A DNA stretch of 46,488 bases, from assembly GCA_002403075.1 (NCBI GenBank), contig DHHB01000084.1:77163-123650 (forward strand), given 5' to 3'. Below the pieces are notes generated by a model. The model worked only from the letters and a program-made list of their open reading frames with translations. It searched no databases and was not told the origin of the DNA. This document shows positions 37,594-45,532 of the stretch, piece after piece. A program made the position numbers and the translations under genes. The DNA comes from a bacterium UBP1_UBA4783. GTDB lineage: Bacteria; Krumholzibacteriota; Krumholzibacteriia; Krumholzibacteriales; Krumholzibacteriaceae. Position 1 is the stretch's first letter, and each line of letters starts with the position of its first letter.

Positions 37594-38895
37594 TCAGGAC
37601 TCCCGCTTGATGACGAGCAGCGTCATGTCGTCCGATTGGGCGGCGCCGCCGGCGTGGGCCCGCACGGACTCGACGATCGTCTCGATGATCTCGGAAGCGC
37701 GTTTCCCGCATTGGCCGCGCAGCAGGGCGACGAGCCGTTCCTCGCCGTATTCCTCCTCGTCCGTGTTTATCGATTCGGTGATGCCGTCGGAGTAGACGAG
37801 AAGGATGTCGCCCGGCCCGAGATCGATCGCGCCCTCGTTGTAATGAAACTCCTCCATGCATCCGAGCACGAGCCCCGCGAGATCGAGGCGCTGCGGGTTG
37901 CAGCCTATCTTGAGGAGCAAGGGGTAGTTGTGCCCCGCGTTCGCGTAGATGAATCGATCGGCGCTCGTGTCGAGGACGCCGTAGAAGAGGGTCGCGAACT
38001 TGTCCGCGTCGGTGCTCCGGTAGAGAAGCTCGTTCGAGCGCTCGAGGCATTCCTTCGGCGAGCGGCAGACCGCGGTCTGGGCGCGGAGCGTCGCCTGGAG
38101 ATTGGCCATGAGGAGCGCCGCCGGCATCCCCTTTCCCGAAACGTCCCCGAGGCACAGGGCGATCGAGCGGCCGTCGATCCGGATGAAATCGTAGTAATCG
38201 CCGCCGACGAGCTTCGCGGGGATGCTCGTTCCGGCGATGTCGTACCGGGGCACGAGCGGGGACTCCCGCGGAAGGAGGTCCATTTGTATCTTGCAGGCGA
38301 GCCGCATCTCCTCCTGCATGAGCTTCAGAGACTGCTCCTCGGTGGCGAGCCGCGCGTTCTCGATGATCTGGGCGGACTGCGCCGCGACGATGCCGAGGAG
38401 CCGAGCGTCCGTGTCGGTAAAGTTCCCGGTGCGCTTGTTGAAGAGGTTGAGGAGTCCGATGATACGCCCCTTGAGGAGCAGCGGCGCGCTCAGCACCGAT
38501 CGCACCATGCTGCTGTCCCCGTCCTTCATCTGGAACCGGTCGTCGCTCGCGAGGTCGTTCACGATGAGCGGTTTCTGGTTCTTGAGCATCCAGCCGGCGA
38601 GCTCGGCGTCGAGACGGTAGGGGCGGATCTCGTGGGACGTGTCGGCGCCGCGGATCATCGTGCGGAACTGCGCGTCGTCCCGCTTCGCGTCGAGGAGCGT
38701 GATCGTCGCCTGCTCGACCTTGAGGTGTTTTATGCACTTGTGGACGATGAGCTCGATGACGCGGTCGAGGGAGGACGTGGAGCCTGCGGCGGTGGCGATG
38801 TCGTTCAGGATGGAGAGCTCCTCGACGGCCCCGTGAAGCCGCTCGTTCTCCCTCGCCATCCTCTCGAACTCGTTGTTTCGCGAAGGATCGGCCAT
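37594..38895 (-). CDS. GAF-domain PP2C (SpoIIE/RsbU-type) phosphatase
   Basis: A 433-residue cytosolic protein. A short coiled-coil start is followed by a GAF domain (about 25-185; LDRVIELIVHKCIKHL, VLSAPLLLKGRIIGLLNLFN) and a PP2C-type phosphatase domain (about 210-430) with the metal-binding residues in GGDYYDF, GDVSGKGMPAAL, YANAGHN and QSDDMTLLV. Such enzymes dephosphorylate STAS antagonists, and one is encoded downstream in the same run of genes. GGGAG precedes the ATG at 38895. The GAF ligand is unknown. Confidence 0.94.
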   Translation of the reverse strand: MADPSRNNEFERMARENERLHGAVEELSILNDIATAAGSTSSLDRVIELIVHKCIKHLKVEQATITLLDAKRDDAQFRTMIRGADTSHEIRPYRLDAELAGWMLKNQKPLIVNDLASDDRFQMKDGDSSMVRSVLSAPLLLKGRIIGLLNLFNKRTGNFTDTDARLLGIVAAQSAQIIENARLATEEQSLKLMQEEMRLACKIQMDLLPRESPLVPRYDIAGTSIPAKLVGGDYYDFIRIDGRSIALCLGDVSGKGMPAALLMANLQATLRAQTAVCRSPKECLERSNELLYRSTDADKFATLFYGVLDTSADRFIYANAGHNYPLLLKIGCNPQRLDLAGLVLGCMEEFHYNEGAIDLGPGDILLVYSDGITESINTDEEEYGEERLVALLRGQCGKRASEIIETIVESVRAHAGGAAQSDDMTLLVIKRES

Positions 38896-39062
38896 GATCG
38901 GCGCTCCCGTCTATCGAGTGTCGTTGAAGGTTCCCCCGGCGCGCCGGAGAACGGCGCGCCTCTACCGCCGAGGCATTGTAGCGCATCGACGAATCGTTTG
39001 CAAACAAGAATGCGGCTCGGCCGGCGATGTATGCTCCCGCGCGGCGCGCCGGAAATATTCCG

Positions 39063-39091
39063 TTGCAATCTGTACAAACGTTTAGTAGTAT
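39063..39091 (+). promoter_or_regulatory. promoter of the dnaE-like/lexA operon with possible LexA operator
   Basis: TTGCAA (39063-39068) and TAGTAT (39086-39091) are 17 bp apart. The spacer contains AAACGTTT, a perfect 8-bp palindrome, within TACAAACGTTTAGTA. A LexA site is expected for this operon, but with one example the operator call is a guess. Confidence 0.55.
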
Positions 39092-39120
39092 GGCGTCGGC
39101 CGCTCAGGGAGGTTTCCGCC

Positions 39121-41946
39121 GTGCCGTACGTCCCCCTGCACGTTCACAGCGTCTACAGCAACGGCGAGAGCCTGCTCACGCTCGCCGACGTCGTCGCGCG
39201 CGCCGCTTTTCTCGGATTCGAAGCGGTCGGCCTCGCGGATCACGCCTCGACGTACGGGCACTACGAGTTCGCCGAGACCGCGCGCAAGGCCGGCATCAAG
39301 CCCGTGTTCGGCGCCGAGCTCCAGCACCCTTCCTTCACCGGCGCGTCGGGTCTCTTTCACCTGACCGTGATCGCCGAGAGCGACCGCGGATACCGCAATC
39401 TCTGTTCCCTCGTATCCCTGCATTCGTCGCGCGAGCGCGGAGGGTTCGTTTCCGCGGAGGAGCTCGGCGCGCACGGCGAGGGGCTCATCGTGCTGACCGG
39501 ATGCATCCGCGGAGAGGCGTCGCAGGCGGTGCTGCACGGCACCCTCGGGCGAGCGCGGGACGTATTCGTAAAGCTCGCCGAAATCTTCGGGCGCGGGAAC
39601 GTCTACGTGGAGCTCATGAACCACGGGACGCCGCAGGAAGCGCTCGTCTCCGAACAGCTCGCCGTGCTCGCCGGCAAGGCGGGCATGCCGACCGTCGCCA
39701 CGAACAACGACCGGTACGCCCTCAAGGAGGACGCGGAGCATTACCGGCTCGCGCGGCTCATCGGCAAGAAGCGGCACGAGGACGAAGGGGATCCCCGGGT
39801 GGAAGAATATTACATGAAGCGCGAGCGCGAGCTGCGGCCGCTGTTCGCGACGGGAACGGACGATCCTTTCGAGCGATCGGGGGAGATCGCCTCGCGGTGC
39901 GCCGTCGATCTGCCGCGCTCCGGCCGGATCGCGTTTTCGGGGCTCTCCAATCCGGACGAGGCGCTCGCCGACCGGTGCCGCCGCCGCTTCAAGCTCGCCT
40001 ACCACAATCGCCCGCCGGACGAGCGGGCGCACCTCGCGCGCCTCGTGGACCGCGAGCTCCGGAGCGCCCGCGAGGAGGGGCTGTCGGGATTTTTCCTTTT
40101 TCTGCGCCATCTCTTCTCGCAGGCGGCGGCGCGGGGCATCTGGATCGAGCTCATGGGAAGCCCTCTTCTCGAAAGCCTCGTCGCCCACTGCATCGAGATC
40201 ACGCCGCTCGATCCCGCCGATCACGAGCTCTTCTTCGAATCGTTTTCCTCGTCGTCGCGCGGCGCGCCTCCGCCGGTCGAGCTCATAACGTCCGAGCCGA
40301 AAAAGGAAGAGCTCGTCGGCATCATCGACGCGCTCCTTCCCGGATACGCGCCGACCTACCAGATGACGCGGGAGGAGATGTCGCTCGCCACCATCGCGAA
40401 AGAGGTCGCGGAGGCCCTCGGCCTTCCGGTCGAGCTCCTCGGAGAGCTCTCGCGGATACGCGCCTTCGAGCGGCGCCACCGCACGCTCGCTTCGCTGCTC
40501 GCGGCCTCGCCGGAGGTTCAGCGTCTTTACACCGCGGAGCCGCTCGCGAAAAGCGCGCTCCACGCCGCCTACGCCCTGCAGGGCAGACTCTTTCACGCGA
40601 CGCTCGACAGCTCCCGGATCGTCGTCCTTCCCCGCGAGATGGACGGATTCGTTTCGTACGTCAGCGGCCCCGCGGGGGACCGGTTCGCGAAGATCGGCGC
40701 CGGCGCGATCGAATCCTGCGGCGGATGGCTCGTCGGCATTCAGCATTCGCATTTTCTCGCCGCGGTCGCGGAGACCGTGGGCATGTTCCGCGCCCGATCG
40801 GGAAACGGCCTCGACGGCGCCCTCGAGTCCGATTCGCGGCGCTGGATGCCCCTCGCCCTCGATGATCCGCATGTGTACGCGCTCCTGTCGTCGGGGGAGA
40901 CCGAGGGCGTATACCTTCTCGAGAGCCAGGGGATAAAAGACCATCTCATGCGGATACAGCCGACGTCCTTCGACGAGCTCGTGAACGTCATCTCCCTCTA
41001 CCGGCCCGGCCCCATGGAGGGGGGGCTCTGGGCGAAATACCTCGAGAACGCGGACAAGAAAGGAAAGGTCTTCTTGCCGCACGCGTCGCTCGCCGCGATA
41101 CTGGCGCGGACCCGCGGCGTGCTCCTCTACCGCGAGCAGGTCCGGGAGATCCTCGAGGAGACGGCGGGGCTCCGCGGCGCGGAGGCGGTTTCGGTGGAGC
41201 GGGCGCTCCGCGACCGCGATTCGGGCGGGCTCATGGCGGCGCGCCTCGCGTACATCCGCGGGGCGATGGACGCGGGCACCGACGAGGAGGACGCGCAGAA
41301 GATCTTCGATTATCTGCTCCACGCGATCGCCTACACGCACAGCAAGGCGCTGAGCTGCGCGCAGGCGTCGGTGAGCTACCGAACGGCGTATCTCAAAGCG
41401 CACGCCTTCGAGCGGTATTTCACCGCGCTCCTCAACAGCAACCTCGGGGTGAAGGAACGCCTCCAGCGCTATCTCGAGTACGTGCGCTCGAAGAACGTTC
41501 CCGTCGCCCCCTACGGGATCAACGCCGACGCCGTTTCCTTCTCGTACGAGAATGGAGTCGTCCGCGCGCCGCTCGGCGCGGTCGTCTCTTTCGAGAAGGG
41601 GGAATGGGAGGCGATCATAGAGGAGAGGATCTGGAAAGGTGATTTCGCGAAGTTCTCCGATTTCCTCGAGCGCATGAAGGGCCGCGTGTCGGAGAACACG
41701 GTTCTCGCGCTCGTCGGCAGCGGCGCGTTCGACGAAAGCGGCTCCTCGCGGGATTATCTGCGGACGCTCTGCTTGGATTTCTACCGCGGAAGCGCGGACG
41801 CGGAACCGGCACGGGCGGCGCCGCCGAAGCCGGTCCGGGGCGGGAAGCGCCGCGGGACGGATCGTCAGATTTCGCTCTTCGAACCCGGACCCGGATCGGG
41901 GCCGGGCGGCGGCGCGCGGGAAGACGGAGAGGCGGGGGAGAGATGA
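39121..41946 (+). CDS. DnaE-family (C-family polymerase) homologue lacking catalytic aspartates
   Basis: A 941-residue protein from GTG 39121. The PHP domain is recognisable (LHVHSVYSNGE, ADHAS, FGAEL, HLTVIAESDRGYRNL), but the final DxH is replaced by NDR (ATNNDRY). The palm aligns clearly with DnaE: the PGRGS segment is IELMGSPLLESLVAH, and the PDxDxDF motif (E. coli D401, D403) is PPVELIT, giving Pro385 and Glu387. The third aspartate (E. coli D555) is Gly526 in FAKIGAGA. Finger and thumb motifs are kept (PTSFDELVNVISLYRPGPM, VLLYREQV, YRTAYLKAHAFERYFTALL). The chain ends after a clamp-binding motif RQISLF (Q916-F920), with no OB-fold or tau-binding region. Its stop overlaps lexA as ATGA. 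I predict a clamp-binding, non-polymerising SOS protein, by analogy with ImuB. Confidence 0.88.
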   Translation: MPYVPLHVHSVYSNGESLLTLADVVARAAFLGFEAVGLADHASTYGHYEFAETARKAGIKPVFGAELQHPSFTGASGLFHLTVIAESDRGYRNLCSLVSLHSSRERGGFVSAEELGAHGEGLIVLTGCIRGEASQAVLHGTLGRARDVFVKLAEIFGRGNVYVELMNHGTPQEALVSEQLAVLAGKAGMPTVATNNDRYALKEDAEHYRLARLIGKKRHEDEGDPRVEEYYMKRERELRPLFATGTDDPFERSGEIASRCAVDLPRSGRIAFSGLSNPDEALADRCRRRFKLAYHNRPPDERAHLARLVDRELRSAREEGLSGFFLFLRHLFSQAAARGIWIELMGSPLLESLVAHCIEITPLDPADHELFFESFSSSSRGAPPPVELITSEPKKEELVGIIDALLPGYAPTYQMTREEMSLATIAKEVAEALGLPVELLGELSRIRAFERRHRTLASLLAASPEVQRLYTAEPLAKSALHAAYALQGRLFHATLDSSRIVVLPREMDGFVSYVSGPAGDRFAKIGAGAIESCGGWLVGIQHSHFLAAVAETVGMFRARSGNGLDGALESDSRRWMPLALDDPHVYALLSSGETEGVYLLESQGIKDHLMRIQPTSFDELVNVISLYRPGPMEGGLWAKYLENADKKGKVFLPHASLAAILARTRGVLLYREQVREILEETAGLRGAEAVSVERALRDRDSGGLMAARLAYIRGAMDAGTDEEDAQKIFDYLLHAIAYTHSKALSCAQASVSYRTAYLKAHAFERYFTALLNSNLGVKERLQRYLEYVRSKNVPVAPYGINADAVSFSYENGVVRAPLGAVVSFEKGEWEAIIEERIWKGDFAKFSDFLERMKGRVSENTVLALVGSGAFDESGSSRDYLRTLCLDFYRGSADAEPARAAPPKPVRGGKRRGTDRQISLFEPGPGSGPGGGAREDGEAGER

Positions 41947-42596
41947 ACGGGCTCACGGAGCGCCAGCGTCGCGTGCTCGAATTCCTTCGGGACTACCTCC
42001 GGCGCCACGGCTATCCGCCGACGATACGCGAGATCCGGACGGCGTTCGGCTTGCGGTCGAACCGGGGCGTCGTCGATCACCTCCGGGCGCTCGAGCGGAA
42101 GGGCAGCATACGGAGGCTGCCAGGAAGCTCGCGGGCGATCGCCATCTCCGGACCGGACGGGGAAAACGCCGAAGGCGCGGGAAGGGCCAAGGCGTATCCG
42201 GTCGCGGGCCGAGTCGCGGCGGGAAGGCCCGAGGAGGCGCTCGAGGACGGAAACGGATCGTTGCTCCTCGACGAACGGCTGTTCGGCGGGAAGGGGGATT
42301 TCGTTCTCGAGGTGAAGGGGGACAGCATGTCAGGCGCCCACATCGTTTCCGGCGATCTCGTCGTCGTGCGGAAGACCGCCTCGTGCGAGACGGGAAGCTT
42401 CGTCGTCGCGCTCGTCGACGGCGAGGCGACGGTGAAGCGCTACGTCCGGCGGGGCTCCCGCGTCGTTCTCGAGCCCGCGAATCCGGCCTATGCGCCGATC
42501 GTCCTCTCCGCGGGGAACGCGGCGGCGTCGGTCGTCGGCACGGTCGTCGGGGTCATCCGGCGGTACCCGGGGCGTGGGAGGGCCTTTTCCCGTTGA
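41943..42596 (+). CDS. lexA: LexA repressor
   Basis: SOS repressor with self-cleaving activity, 217 residues. The N-terminal winged helix reads LTERQRRVLEFLRDYL and PPTIREIRTAFGLRSNRGVVDHLRAL. The cleavage site is Ala93-Gly94 in RVAAGRP; the Ser-Lys dyad is Ser128 (KGDSMSGAHI) and Lys165 (EATVKRYV). It is translationally coupled to the DnaE-like gene (4-base overlap), so it should be co-transcribed with it and repress its own operon. The recognition helix differs from the E. coli type, so the operator is probably not CTGT-N8-ACAG. Confidence 0.97.
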   Translation: MNGLTERQRRVLEFLRDYLRRHGYPPTIREIRTAFGLRSNRGVVDHLRALERKGSIRRLPGSSRAIAISGPDGENAEGAGRAKAYPVAGRVAAGRPEEALEDGNGSLLLDERLFGGKGDFVLEVKGDSMSGAHIVSGDLVVVRKTASCETGSFVVALVDGEATVKRYVRRGSRVVLEPANPAYAPIVLSAGNAAASVVGTVVGVIRRYPGRGRAFSR

Positions 42597-42621
42597 CTGG
42601 AGGGCCGCCGTTCGATAGATT
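42593..42621 (+). promoter_or_regulatory. candidate promoter of tRNA-Glu
   Basis: TTGACT and TAGATT with a 17-bp spacer, 17 bp before the tRNA. The -35 box overlaps the lexA stop codon. Confidence 0.6.
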
Positions 42622-42638
42622 GCATAGGCTTTTCGGGC

Positions 42639-42715
42639 GTCCCCATCGTCTAGCCCGGTTAGGACACCGCCCTTTCACGGCGGCAACACGGGTTCGAATC
42701 CCGTTGGGGACGCCA
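42639..42715 (+). tRNA. tRNA-Glu (anticodon UUC), CCA encoded
   Basis: Acceptor GTCCCCA/TGGGGAC, discriminator G, followed by CCA. Anticodon arm with loop CTTTCAC, anticodon TTC. T-arm ACGGG-TTCGAAT-CCCGT. It is the only one of the three tRNAs here with an encoded CCA, and marks the left edge of the low-GC insertion. Confidence 0.97.
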
Positions 42716-43374
42716 GTTTTCGCCACCGCTCTATCCCCATATAACCACAACAGTTATGCACTTGCATTGATCTTTCTAAATTGCTATAATTAAGGCAGTT
42801 AGCGGAGCTTTGCCTCTTCCTTCGAACCGCCTTTAGGCTTCTTCTCCGCATCCTAGCGGGCGAGAATCTCAAAAAAGCCTATTAGATTCTTTGCCGCCTC
42901 CCCTGCTCCTGAGTCTGCGATCTCCTTCCCACTCTCCTTCTGATACCAAACCTTCATGTCCTGAACGGTCTTTTCTGAGATTTTCAGTCGCCCAAACCTC
43001 TTTTTTGGCAACTAACCAACTGCAGAACAAAGCTATGGGCCAAAAATTCTTGGGACATGTGTATGATTCGACATCCAGAACCTGGACTTTTCCTGACCAG
43101 AGTGGAACCCTACCGGATGAGGTTAGGATTGATTGTTTGCCGATCGACGGTCAGCCGTGTTCGGGACTAACATTCCTGTCAAAGCTCTTCTCCTGGAAGG
43201 AGAGAGCTCGGCAACATCGTTCTTTGAAATATCGATAGTTCCCGACGTCACGGGGCGTGTATTTCTTGCTTGACGGTCAAACGGGAATCCCAAACACTCA
43301 GGGAAATGGATGACAGAACCGCTAACTGGCGAGGGCGGCCGTGTTTTGTGCTCTGCTGACCGAGGAGAGGTTCG
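42716..43374 (+). other. 659-bp low-GC gap between tRNA-Glu and the OLD-family gene
   Basis: Base composition drops sharply from the flanking core genes. The minus strand holds one small broken gene (42799-43011). A plus-strand frame at 43036-43238 (67 codons, MGQKFLGHVYDSTSRTW) and an overlapping frame encoding IPVKALLLEGESSATSFFE look like pieces of a frameshifted protein, but I recognise none. I see no repeat of the tRNA 3' end and no integrase. Confidence 0.6.
42799..43011 (-). pseudogene. small helical protein gene interrupted by an in-frame TAG
   Basis: From a TTG at 43011 the minus strand encodes 52 residues with LKISEKTVQDMKVWYQKESG followed by KEIADSGAGEAAKNLIGFFE and ILAR, then TAG (42853-42855). 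The same frame continues for 17 lysine-rich codons (DAEKKPKGGSKEEAKLR) to a TAA at 42799. The pattern (xSEKxxQxxKxxYxKExGKEIxDxxAxExAxNLIxxFExL) is one I associate with short proteins common in candidate-phylum genomes and mobile regions; that recollection is not checked. The tail suggests a recent nonsense mutation, although a functional 52-residue product ending at the TAG is also possible. Confidence 0.45.
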
Positions 43375-45303
43375 ATGAGGCTCACGTCGCTGAGAATCGA
43401 AAACTTTCGCTCCTTCAAGGACGAAACAATTTGTTTCAACGATTATACCTGTCTTGTCGGTCCCAACGGCGCTGGAAAATCGGCCATCCTCAATGCGCTG
43501 AATGTATTCTTTAGAAACAGCGCGTCATCTGCTACGAACGTCTTGGCGCTGACGGATGAGGATTATCACCATAAGAACGTAGAAGTCCCGATAAGAATAA
43601 CGCTCACCTTCGAAGATCTCTCTGAAGGAGCCAAGGATGACTTCAAACACTATTTCAGACAGGATAAGTTGATAGTGTTCGCGAAGGCGTCATGGGATCG
43701 CGAAAAGAAAATCGCCGAAGTGAAACAATACGGCTCGCGCTTAGTGATGAGAGCGTTCGCTCGTTTTTTTGAAGCGGACAATAAGGGTGCAAAGGTCGGC
43801 GAGCTCAAGGAAGTATATAGAGAGATCATGAAGGAAGTTCCAAATCTGGAGGAACCTAGTACCAAAGTACAAATGGTGGAGGCACTTCGTTCTTACGAGG
43901 AGGCTAATCCCGAGAAGTGCGAACTGCTCGATGATACAGAACAATTCTATGGATGGACGAGAGGCGAGAACAAGCTCAGGAAGTACATCCAATGGGTGTT
44001 CGTTCCCGCGGTCAAGGATGCGTCGTCAGAACAAGAAGAGAGCAGCAAAACCGCTTTGGGCCAACTCCTCGAGCGAACGATCCGGACTCGAGTCAGTTTC
44101 GAGCAGCCAATATCTGACCTTAAGAAGCAATTGGAACAGAGTTATAAGGAGATTATCGATAAAGAGCGGCAGGCCCTAGCCGAGGTGCAGAAATCAATTG
44201 AGGGACGGCTTCGCAAGTGGGCGAGTAGTTCGGCTACGGTCGATTTAAACTGGTATTACGACCCAGACAAATCCCTCGTGATAAACGAACCCGTCGCACG
44301 TGTGGCTGTCGGAGAGGATGACTTCGTAGGTGAAATCGCTCGCCTCGGACACGGGATGCAGAGGGCATTTATCGTTTCAATGCTCCAGGAGCTCGCCTCA
44401 AGCGACCAGGAACACTCTCCAAAATTGTTGCTCGGCTTCGAGGAACCTGAGCTGTATCAGCATCCGCCTCAGGCACAACATATAGCAAATGTCTTGGAAG
44501 AACTGGCCACGCAGGCAGAAGGTAATGCGCAAATCATAGTAAGTACGCATAGCCCATATTTCGTATCGACTAGAGGGTTTGAGAATGTGCGCGTCGTTCG
44601 TAAACAACGCAATGGATGTTGTTCCAGCGTTAGGAGTACAACATTCGGTAAAGTGGAGAAATGCCTGGCGGATGCGCTAGGTGAAACACCGGCGTCGCCG
44701 TCATCTCTGATGGCTAGAGTAGAACAAGTTATGCGTCCTTCGCAGAAAGAGCTGTTTTTTTGCAAAGCAATGATTCTCGTCGAGGGGATAGAAGACATCG
44801 CATTCATTTCGACGCACCTAGAATTGAGTAAGAAGTGGAGCAAGTTTCGCGAGCTTGGTTGCCATTTTGTTGAGGGAGGGGGAAAAACTTCATTGAGTCG
44901 TCCATTGGCAATAGCGAAAGAGCTAAGTATTCCGGTTTTCATCGTGTTTGACTCGGATGCTCACACACCATCAAGGGACACTGAACGAGATAATTCGTGT
45001 ATTCTGAAATTGTGCGGAGCGGACGGAGTCGATTCACTTCCAAGAGAAAACTTCTTCGGCAAGAATCTCGTCATGTGGAAATCCAAAATAGGAGACGTTA
45101 TCCGAGATGATTTCGGGGCCGAGGTTTGGGATTTCGCGGAGGCGGAGGCTAGAGGGGAGAAAGGGTTCACCGATGTGCGGCGGAAAAACAGTATGTTGAT
45201 CACGGCTACTCTTGAAAAGCTCAATTCGAGTGGGAATAGATCGGAACTTTTGGATCGATTGTGCAATAAGATCCTTGACTTCGCTGAACACGTGGTGAGT
45301 TAG
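43375..45303 (+). CDS. OLD-family ATP-dependent nuclease (ABC ATPase plus TOPRIM)
   Basis: A 642-residue protein of the overcoming-lysogenization-defect family, associated with phage defence or plasmid interference. The ATG follows GAGGAGAGG. The N-terminal ABC/SMC-like ATPase has LRIENFRSFKDETICF and Walker A GPNGAGKS (29-36); an insert of coiled-coil type is followed by GHGMQRAFIVSMLQEL (signature region), LLLGFEEPELYQHPPQAQ (Walker B with Glu) and VSTHSPYFV (His switch). The C-terminal TOPRIM domain has ILVEGIEDIAF with Glu470 and VFDSDAH with Asp526 and Asp528. No GajB-type UvrD helicase or reverse transcriptase is next to it, so it is a single-gene (class 1) form. GC content is much lower than in neighbours, which points to horizontal transfer. 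Confidence 0.93.
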   Translation: MRLTSLRIENFRSFKDETICFNDYTCLVGPNGAGKSAILNALNVFFRNSASSATNVLALTDEDYHHKNVEVPIRITLTFEDLSEGAKDDFKHYFRQDKLIVFAKASWDREKKIAEVKQYGSRLVMRAFARFFEADNKGAKVGELKEVYREIMKEVPNLEEPSTKVQMVEALRSYEEANPEKCELLDDTEQFYGWTRGENKLRKYIQWVFVPAVKDASSEQEESSKTALGQLLERTIRTRVSFEQPISDLKKQLEQSYKEIIDKERQALAEVQKSIEGRLRKWASSSATVDLNWYYDPDKSLVINEPVARVAVGEDDFVGEIARLGHGMQRAFIVSMLQELASSDQEHSPKLLLGFEEPELYQHPPQAQHIANVLEELATQAEGNAQIIVSTHSPYFVSTRGFENVRVVRKQRNGCCSSVRSTTFGKVEKCLADALGETPASPSSLMARVEQVMRPSQKELFFCKAMILVEGIEDIAFISTHLELSKKWSKFRELGCHFVEGGGKTSLSRPLAIAKELSIPVFIVFDSDAHTPSRDTERDNSCILKLCGADGVDSLPRENFFGKNLVMWKSKIGDVIRDDFGAEVWDFAEAEARGEKGFTDVRRKNSMLITATLEKLNSSGNRSELLDRLCNKILDFAEHVVS

Positions 45304-45532
45304 CTCCATAGCATGGTGTAAATTGGCAACTTCGGCAGCCAGGTCGGACACAGCTGCAACTCCTTTATTCCCAACAGAAAGGTTCGGAGATAGCACCTCA
45401 GAGTATGCCATTTCATTGCGCCCGCAACTGGTTTCCCCGATACAGCTTGACTTCGCAGATATAAAAGAGAAAAATACTTCGTATTACAGCTACAATTAAC
45501 TGGTACAATGAGTGGAGCGGAGGTGACTCATC

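Noticed and set aside
37576..39120. Upstream extension of the DnaE-like frame by 515 codons
   Set aside because: It runs antisense to the PP2C phosphatase gene; the PHP domain begins exactly at the GTG at 39121 behind a promoter.
39121..41946. Annotation as replicative DnaE or error-prone DnaE2
   Set aside because: All three catalytic aspartates and the C-terminal OB-fold region are missing, so a working polymerase is not supported.
42675..42872. 65-codon minus-strand frame over tRNA-Glu
   Set aside because: It reads through the tRNA gene and gives a familiar artefact (FEPVLPP-type antisense tRNA translation).
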